DNA from: an uncultured Porphyromonas sp.
GTDB lineage: Bacteria > Bacteroidota > Bacteroidia > Bacteroidales > Porphyromonadaceae
Reading direction: 5' to 3'
Assembly: GCF_934359325.1 (NCBI RefSeq)
Contig: NZ_CAKRLH010000023.1
Coordinates: 1 to 14,108 of the forward strand
Length of the DNA: 14,108 bases
The notes beneath the pieces were generated by a model, which worked only from the letters and a program-made list of their open reading frames with translations, was not told the origin of the DNA and made no database searches. Positions 9,080 through 14,108 of the stretch are shown in pieces; positions within the stretch are counted from its first letter, which is position 1; each line of letters opens with the position of its first letter. A program made the translations under genes and the position numbers.

Positions 9080-12000
9080 TCACTCGAGATTGAATCCCAG
9101 TCCGAGACCGCGAAGCTCATGGACAAGGACATTGAGTGACTCAGGGATACCCGGCTCCGGGAAGGGGGAGCCCTTGACGATCGCCTCGTAGGTCTTCGAG
9201 CGGCCTACCACGTCGTCTGACTTGACGGTGAGCATCTCACGCAGTGTGTAGGCAGCACCGTAGGCCTCGAGAGCCCACACCTCCATCTCTCCGAAGCGCT
9301 GACCACCAAACTGTGCCTTACCACCGAGTGGCTGCTGAGTGATGAGAGAGTAGGGACCGATGGAGCGGGCGTGCATCTTATCCTCTACCATGTGGTCTAG
9401 CTTGAGGAAGTAGGTGACACCGACGGTGGCGGGCTGATCGAAGCGGAGCCCGGTCTCACCATCGTAGAGGTAGGAGACGCCGTAGCGAGGCAGACCGGCC
9501 TTGTCGGTCCACTCGTTGAGGTCGTCGAGAGAGGCGCCGTCGAAGACGGGGCTGGAGAACTTCACGCCCAGCTTGTATCCCGCCCATCCGAGGACGGCCT
9601 CGAAGATCTGTCCCAGGTTCATACGCGAGGGCACACCCATCGGGTTGAGACAGATGTCCACGGGCGTACCATCCTCGAGGAAGGGCATATCCTCGGTGCG
9701 GACGATCTTGGAGACGATACCCTTATTACCGTGGCGTCCGGCCATTTTGTCGCCCACCTGGATCTTACGCTTCTTGGCAATGAGGACCTTGGCGTTTTGG
9801 ATCACGCCATTGGGGAGCTCGTCACCGATGGTGGCGTCAAATTGCTTGCGGTAGTACTTGCTCTCGATCACCTTGGACTCGTGGAGGTAATTGACGATCA
9901 GCTGAGCGATCAGCTTATTATCGTGCTCGTCAGAGGTCCAGTCGTCCGGGACCACCTCCTCGTAGATGATCTGCTTGAGGACCGGTCCGGTGATCTTGAC
10001 GCCCTTGGCGACGACCGTGGTGCCGACATAGTCCTTGATCCCCTGGCTCACCTTGCGGCTGGTGAGCTTGGAGAGCTTGGAGAGGAAGAGCTTCATGAGC
10101 TGATCCTTCTCCTGCTCCTGCTCCTCATCGAGCTGCTGCTTGAGATCTCGGATCGTCTTACGGCTGTTGCCGGTCTTGATTGCTCGAGAGTAGAGGTGGG
10201 TGTCGATCACGACGCCGCTGAGAGAGGGATCTGCCTTGAGGGAGGCGTCCTTCACGTCGCCCGCCTTCTCTCCGAAGATGGCGAAGAGGAGCTTCTCCTC
10301 CGGTGTGGGATCGCTCTCACCCTTCGGCGTGATCTTACCGATCATGATGTCTCCCGGGTGGACGTGTGCACCGACGCGGATGATACCATTGGCATCCAGC
10401 TCGCGGGTGGCGTCCTCGCTGACATTGGGGATATCATTGGTCAGCTCCTCCATACCGCGCTTGGTGTCGCGCACCTCGAGATTGTACTCGTCGACGTGGA
10501 CGGAGGTGAAGAAGTCCTCACGGACGAGACGCTCGTTGATGACGATCGCATCCTCGTAGTTGTACCCCTTCCACGGCATGTAAGCGGCGAGGATATTACG
10601 TCCCAGGGCGAGCTCACCACGCTCTGTGGCGAAGCCCTCCGTAAGGATCTGCCCCGCGGTGACGCGGTCACCCTCCATGACGATCGGGCGCTGGTCGACA
10701 GTGGTACTCTGATTGGTACGACGCCACTTGGAGAGATGGTACTCAGTCACCTCGTCGTCGAAGCGGACAAATTGCTCGTCCTCGGTGTAGTCGTAGCGGA
10801 TGCGGATCTTATTGGCATCGACATACTCGACCACACCATCGCGCTCTGCCATCACCTGTGAGCGGCCATCGCGAACCATCGGTCCCTCGAGACCGGTGCC
10901 GACGATAGGTGACTCACCATGGAGAAGCGGTACAGCCTGACGCATCATGTTACTACCCATGAGGGCACGGTGTGCATCATCGTGATCGAGGAAGGGGATG
11001 AGCGCTGCAGCGATCGAGCAGATCTGCATCGGCGCCACATCGATCAGGTCGACGTCATCGGCATCCACGACGGGGAAGTCCGATCCATGACGGCTCTTAA
11101 TCTGACCGTCGAGGAGCGTCCCATCGTCACCGATATTGGGGGTAAACTGCGCCACCGTCATGTCCTCCTCCGCCTCTGCGGTGTAGTACCGGACGCCGGA
11201 CTCGCTGAAGTCGACCTTACCGCCGTCGACCTTGAAGTACGGCGTGGCTAGGAAGCCCATGTCGCTCACCTTGGAGTAGACACAGAGCGAGGAGATCAGA
11301 CCGATATTCGGACCCTCAGGGGTCTCGATAGGACAGAGACGACCGTAGTGAGTATAATGGACATCTCGCACCTCAAATCCTGCACGATCACGGCTGATAC
11401 CGCCGGGACCGAGAGCGGAGAGACGACGCTTATTCGTGATCTCCGCCAGAGGATTGGTCTGGTCCATAAACTGGGACAGCGGGTTGGTCCCAAAGAAGGA
11501 ATTGACCACGCTGCTGATCGTCTTGGAATTGATCAGATCAACCGGGGTGAAGACCTCATTGTCCCGCACATTCATACGCTCGCGGACCGTACGGGCTATG
11601 CGAGCGAGACCGATGCCAAACTGCTGATAGAGCTGCTCGCCGACGGTGCGGACGCGACGGTTGCTCAGGTGGTCGATATCGTCGATATTGGCACGACCGT
11701 TCTTCAGCTTCACCAGATAGTCGATGATGGCGACGATATCCTCATTGGTCAGGACCTTCGTCTCCTCAGAGATATCGATATCCAGCTTGTGATTGATACG
11801 GTAGCGACCGACATCGCCGAGGTCGTACCGCTTGTCGGAGAAGAAGAGGTTATTGATCACCTCCTGCGCCGACTGCTCGTCCATAGGGTCCTGGCTGCGG
11901 AGCTGACGATAGATATGGTAGACCGCCTCCTTCTGAGAGTTGGAGGGGTCCTTCTGCAGCGTATTGGTGATGACACTATAGTCGAGTCCCGAGTCGGACT

Positions 12001-12898
12001 CTCTCTCGAGGAGCATCGTCTTGGGCGCATTCTTGAGGTCAAGGATCGCCTGGATATTCTCCTCCGTAAGCTCTTCATCTCTATCGACCACTACGTTGTA
12101 GCGCTCCATAGAGACTACTTCACCCGTTTCCTCATCCACGAGATCCTCGACCCAAGTGTCCAGGACACGTGCCGCTACCTTACGACCGATGTACTTCTTC
12201 AGATTGGTCTTATTCACCTTCACCTCCTCGGCGATGCCGAAGAGACTCAGGATATCCTTATCGGTCTCGTAGCCGATGGCTCTCAGTAGAGTAGTCACGG
12301 GCAGCTTCTTCTTGCGATCGATGTAAGCGTACATGACGTTATTGATGTCTGTCGCAAACTCGATCCAAGATCCCTTGAAGGGAATGATACGGGCGTTGAA
12401 GAGCTTGGTGCCGTTATTGTGCACACTCACGGAGAAGAATACTCCCGGTGAGCGGTGCATCTGGGACACCACAACTCTCTCAGCGCCATTGATGATAAAG
12501 CTACCTGCAGGCGTCATATAGGGGATCTGCCCCAGGTAGACATCCTGAATCGAAGTATCAAAGTCCTCGTGCTCAGGGTCTGTGCTATACAGCTTGAGCT
12601 TAGCCTTGAGAGGAACCGTGTAGGACAGCCCTCTACTCAGACACTCCTCAATGGTGTACCTGGGAGGATCCACGAAGTAATCCAAAAACTCGAGGACGAA
12701 GTTGTTTCTCGTGTCGGTGATTGGAAAGTTATCCAGGAATGCTTGATACAGTCCCTGGCTCTTCCGCTTTCCGGCAGGGATATCCAGCTGCATGAAGTCC
12801 TTGTAAGACTTCAGCTGAATGTCGAGAAAGTCCGGGAAAGGTAATGGATGCTTGGAAGAGGCAAAGGTGACTCTCTCAGGCTTATATTGTGAGGACAT
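9080..12898 (-). CDS. rpoB: DNA-directed RNA polymerase subunit beta
   Basis: The 1272-residue beta subunit completes the polymerase active-centre cleft with beta' and is the target of rifampicin. The N-terminal protrusion and lobe begin with a typical [15 protein letters not shown] segment. The rifampicin region is residues about 470-510 ([27 protein letters not shown] in sequence): Asp479 and Ser494 match E. coli Asp516 and Ser531, but Asn489 stands where E. coli has His526. The NTP-contacting segment [12 protein letters not shown] (1049-1060) has Lys1051 and Lys1059, the counterparts of E. coli Lys1065 and Lys1073. The C-terminal clamp contains [24 protein letters not shown] in pieces as expected. 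Start ATG 12898 gives the usual Bacteroidota N-terminus [14 protein letters not shown]. It follows rplL after a 118-bp spacer that holds a hairpin. Confidence 0.99.
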   Translation of the reverse strand: MSSQYKPERVTFASSKHPLPFPDFLDIQLKSYKDFMQLDIPAGKRKSQGLYQAFLDNFPITDTRNNFVLEFLDYFVDPPRYTIEECLSRGLSYTVPLKAKLKLYSTDPEHEDFDTSIQDVYLGQIPYMTPAGSFIINGAERVVVSQMHRSPGVFFSVSVHNNGTKLFNARIIPFKGSWIEFATDINNVMYAYIDRKKKLPVTTLLRAIGYETDKDILSLFGIAEEVKVNKTNLKKYIGRKVAARVLDTWVEDLVDEETGEVVSMERYNVVVDRDEELTEENIQAILDLKNAPKTMLLERESDSGLDYSVITNTLQKDPSNSQKEAVYHIYRQLRSQDPMDEQSAQEVINNLFFSDKRYDLGDVGRYRINHKLDIDISEETKVLTNEDIVAIIDYLVKLKNGRANIDDIDHLSNRRVRTVGEQLYQQFGIGLARIARTVRERMNVRDNEVFTPVDLINSKTISSVVNSFFGTNPLSQFMDQTNPLAEITNKRRLSALGPGGISRDRAGFEVRDVHYTHYGRLCPIETPEGPNIGLISSLCVYSKVSDMGFLATPYFKVDGGKVDFSESGVRYYTAEAEEDMTVAQFTPNIGDDGTLLDGQIKSRHGSDFPVVDADDVDLIDVAPMQICSIAAALIPFLDHDDAHRALMGSNMMRQAVPLLHGESPIVGTGLEGPMVRDGRSQVMAERDGVVEYVDANKIRIRYDYTEDEQFVRFDDEVTEYHLSKWRRTNQSTTVDQRPIVMEGDRVTAGQILTEGFATERGELALGRNILAAYMPWKGYNYEDAIVINERLVREDFFTSVHVDEYNLEVRDTKRGMEELTNDIPNVSEDATRELDANGIIRVGAHVHPGDIMIGKITPKGESDPTPEEKLLFAIFGEKAGDVKDASLKADPSLSGVVIDTHLYSRAIKTGNSRKTIRDLKQQLDEEQEQEKDQLMKLFLSKLSKLTSRKVSQGIKDYVGTTVVAKGVKITGPVLKQIIYEEVVPDDWTSDEHDNKLIAQLIVNYLHESKVIESKYYRKQFDATIGDELPNGVIQNAKVLIAKKRKIQVGDKMAGRHGNKGIVSKIVRTEDMPFLEDGTPVDICLNPMGVPSRMNLGQIFEAVLGWAGYKLGVKFSSPVFDGASLDDLNEWTDKAGLPRYGVSYLYDGETGLRFDQPATVGVTYFLKLDHMVEDKMHARSIGPYSLITQQPLGGKAQFGGQRFGEMEVWALEAYGAAYTLREMLTVKSDDVVGRSKTYEAIVKGSPFPEPGIPESLNVLVHELRGLGLGFNLE

Positions 12899-12933
12899 AA
12901 AATTCTTTAATTCAAGGAGTAGTAAAAGACACG

Positions 12934-12973
12934 AAAAGGTTAAGAACCTGCCGGTAATGGCCGGTCCTTAACC
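12934..12973 (-). promoter_or_regulatory. Hairpin plus short U run between rplL and rpoB, possible attenuator
   Basis: On the minus strand GGTTAAGGACC (12963-12973) pairs with GGTTCTTAACC (12938-12948) over 11 positions with one G-U pair and a 14-nt loop. Four T follow at 12934-12937 and another four shortly after. The short U tract suggests partial rather than complete termination. E. coli has an attenuator and an RNase III site in the same place, which lower rpoBC transcription relative to rplL. The same role here is inferred from position. Confidence 0.6.
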
Positions 12974-13016
12974 CTTCACCCGGCTCTACGAGAGAGACAG
13001 GGGTAGTAAGTGAGGA

Positions 13017-13397
13017 TTACTGAAGCTCAACAGTAGCTCCGGCCTCCTCAAGAGTCTTCTTCAGAGCCTCAGCGGCAGCCTTATCTACATCCTTCTGGAT
13101 GACAGAGGGCGCACCGTCTACAAGCTCCTTAGCCTCCTTCAGACCGAGTCCGAGAGCCGTCTTGACAGCCTTGATCACCTGGAGCTTAGATGCACCGGCG
13201 TCCTTCAGGTTTACGTCAAAAGAAGACTTCTCAGCAGCTGCATCACCTGCACCGGCAGCAGCGGCAGGACCAGCTACTGCTACAGCGGCAGCAGCGGGCT
13301 CGATGCCATACTCATCCTTCAGGATGGTCTTCAGCTCAGTTACCTCCTTGACGGTCAGATTGACCAGCTCCTCAGCGATTGCTTTTACGTCAGCCAT
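13017..13397 (-). CDS. rplL: 50S ribosomal protein bL12 (L7/L12)
   Basis: The 126-residue stalk protein binds uL10 as dimers and recruits translational GTPases to the ribosome. The N-terminal dimerisation domain is residues 1-32 ([24 protein letters not shown] in pieces). An Ala/Gly/Pro-rich flexible hinge spans about 33-55 ([20 protein letters not shown]). The globular C-terminal domain is about 58-126, with the factor-binding helices [20 protein letters not shown] and [22 protein letters not shown]. Length and domain order are normal. It follows rplJ after 192 bp and precedes rpoB after 118 bp, the usual order of this cluster. Start ATG 13397 follows an AT-rich leader without a Shine-Dalgarno, which is usual in Bacteroidota. 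Confidence 0.99.
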   Translation of the reverse strand: MADVKAIAEELVNLTVKEVTELKTILKDEYGIEPAAAAVAVAGPAAAAGAGDAAAEKSSFDVNLKDAGASKLQVIKAVKTALGLGLKEAKELVDGAPSVIQKDVDKAAAEALKKTLEEAGATVELQ

Positions 13398-13509
13398 ATC
13401 GTTATTTTATATCTAAAGTTATTGTGTACGTATTACTGTATTGTCTATGTGACCTGCCACTTGATCTATCCTATCGGGGGCACCCCTCTTCTTGGAGAAG
13501 GGGGAGGGC

Positions 13510-13525
13510 AGATCGGCTCCCGACA
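13510..13525 (+). repeat. 16-bp sequence shared with the rpoC terminator (copy 2)
   Basis: AGATCGGCTCCCGACA is identical to 4643-4658 and in the same orientation. Here it is in the rplJ-rplL spacer and has no matching arm beside it, so it does not form the terminator stem. Confidence 0.6.
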
Positions 13526-13550
13526 TCGATGATCGGCGGTGAGGATCACG

Positions 13551-13569
13551 CCGCCATATGGGATGGCGG
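13551..13569 (-). promoter_or_regulatory. Hairpin just after rplJ in the rplJ-rplL spacer
   Basis: CCGCCAT (13551-13557) and ATGGCGG (13563-13569) form a perfect 7-bp stem with a 5-nt loop, 20 bp after the rplJ stop. No T run follows, so it is not an intrinsic terminator. It could stabilise or delimit processed mRNA ends and help give rplL its higher output. The rest of the 192-bp spacer shows no gene; TAACTTTA at 13414-13421 is only a near match to a -7 box. Confidence 0.4.
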
Positions 13570-13589
13570 TCGACCTCGTCGCACATCTC

Positions 13590-14108
13590 TTACGCCTCTG
13601 CTCTCTTCTCGAGCGTCTCCAGGACACCGTGGATGGTGTTGCCTGCAGAGCTGACCTGAGAGATGACGTCCATGATCGGAGACTCGAGCATGGAGATGAT
13701 ATCTCCGAGGAGCTCCTCCTTGCTCTTGAGGGCAGCGAGCGTATCCAGCTCACCGGCACCCAGGTAGAAGGTGTCATAGACGTAGGCAGCCTTCAGGCTC
13801 GGCCTCTCGATATCGGCACCGGCACTCTTGAGCTCCTTATGGAAGTCCTTGAGCACACGGGCGGGGGCATTGGCGGTCTCAGAGAGCATCAGTGCGCTGG
13901 TGCCCTTGAGATAGGGGTGGAAGGGCTCATACTGCTCTTCGTTGATATCAGCGAAGGCGCGATGTAGGAGCGAATTCTTCACGACCATCATCTTGACACC
14001 ATGCTGGAAGCACTGGCGACGGAGAGCAGTGGTCTGCTCAGCGTCGAGAGCCATGGCGTCGACCAAATATGCGTGGGGATAAGTCTCGAGGAGCTCCTTG
14101 AGCTGCTC
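13590..14108 (-). CDS. rplJ: 50S ribosomal protein uL10, N-terminus cut by window edge
   Basis: uL10 is the base of the ribosomal stalk, binding 23S rRNA through its N-terminal domain and bL12 dimers through its C-terminal helix. The frame runs in from the right edge: the first visible residues are EQLKELLETYPHAYLVDAMA, then MMVVKNSLLHRAFADI and KGTSALMLSETANAPARVLKDF, all typical of uL10. About 172 codons are visible and roughly ten N-terminal residues are missing. A TTG or ATG inside the window (14066 or near 14054) would remove conserved N-terminal sequence and is not the start. The C-terminal helix (VISQVSSAGNTIHGVLETLEKRAEA in pieces) is the bL12-binding segment. The autoregulatory leader normally found upstream lies outside the window. 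Confidence 0.97.
   Translation of the reverse strand, partial: EQLKELLETYPHAYLVDAMALDAEQTTALRRQCFQHGVKMMVVKNSLLHRAFADINEEQYEPFHPYLKGTSALMLSETANAPARVLKDFHKELKSAGADIERPSLKAAYVYDTFYLGAGELDTLAALKSKEELLGDIISMLESPIMDVISQVSSAGNTIHGVLETLEKRAEA

Noticed and set aside
9731..10861. 376-codon plus-strand open frame opposite rpoB, and a 313-codon one at 11348-12289
   Set aside because: Both are antisense to rpoB with the same shadow composition and no recognisable domain, signal or promoter.
13414..13421. Possible rplL promoter TAACTTTA
   Set aside because: It differs from TAnnTTTG at the last base and has no -33 element, so it is too weak to list as a promoter.

Overview
This window looks like part of a Bacteroidota chromosome, most likely Bacteroidales, and a Porphyromonas-type organism is plausible. 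The evidence is the Bacteroidota-style RpoB and RpoC sequences, a lipoprotein resembling the DUF5106-thioredoxin type, two TAnnTTTG elements matching the Bacteroidota sigma-ABfr -7 box, and the lack of clear Shine-Dalgarno sequences. The genus is an inference only. All seven genes lie on the minus strand, so the window reads right to left in transcription order. The many long plus-strand open frames, including a 747-codon one opposite rpoC, are antisense shadows of GC-rich genes.

Right part (about 14108 to 4636): the rplJ(partial)-rplL-rpoB-rpoC cluster, which encodes ribosomal stalk proteins uL10 and bL12 and the beta and beta' subunits of RNA polymerase. The rplJ-rplL spacer is long (192 bp) and holds a hairpin. 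The rplL-rpoB spacer (118 bp) holds an 11-bp hairpin followed by a short U run, which could partly terminate transcription and so set the stalk-protein to polymerase ratio. A strong intrinsic terminator (15-bp stem, eight U) closes the cluster after rpoC. RpoB has Asn489 where E. coli has His526 in the rifampicin pocket.

Middle part (4635 to 2666): a 358-bp gap with no gene but much symmetry: a perfect 38-bp palindrome, three TAGTGA repeats phased at exactly 22 bp, and two mutually exclusive hairpins. It is followed by an ECF sigma factor that overlaps by 28 bp a single-pass membrane protein with a proline-rich linker and a beta-rich C-terminal domain. The pair probably forms a trans-envelope signalling unit.

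Left part (2665 to 1): a candidate small structured RNA or leader (promoter-like TACCTTTG, about 86 nt, ending in a cUUCGg intrinsic terminator), then a second promoter-like TACATTTG, then an exported PhoA-family alkaline phosphatase and, 37 bp later, a lipoprotein with a CxxC thioredoxin-like domain that runs off the left edge. Phosphatase and thiol-disulfide protein probably form a short envelope operon.

Most of the window is conserved housekeeping sequence. The best candidates for something undescribed are the 2475-2560 RNA, the palindrome and phased repeats upstream of the sigma factor, and the sigma/membrane-protein pair. None can be proven novel from sequence alone.
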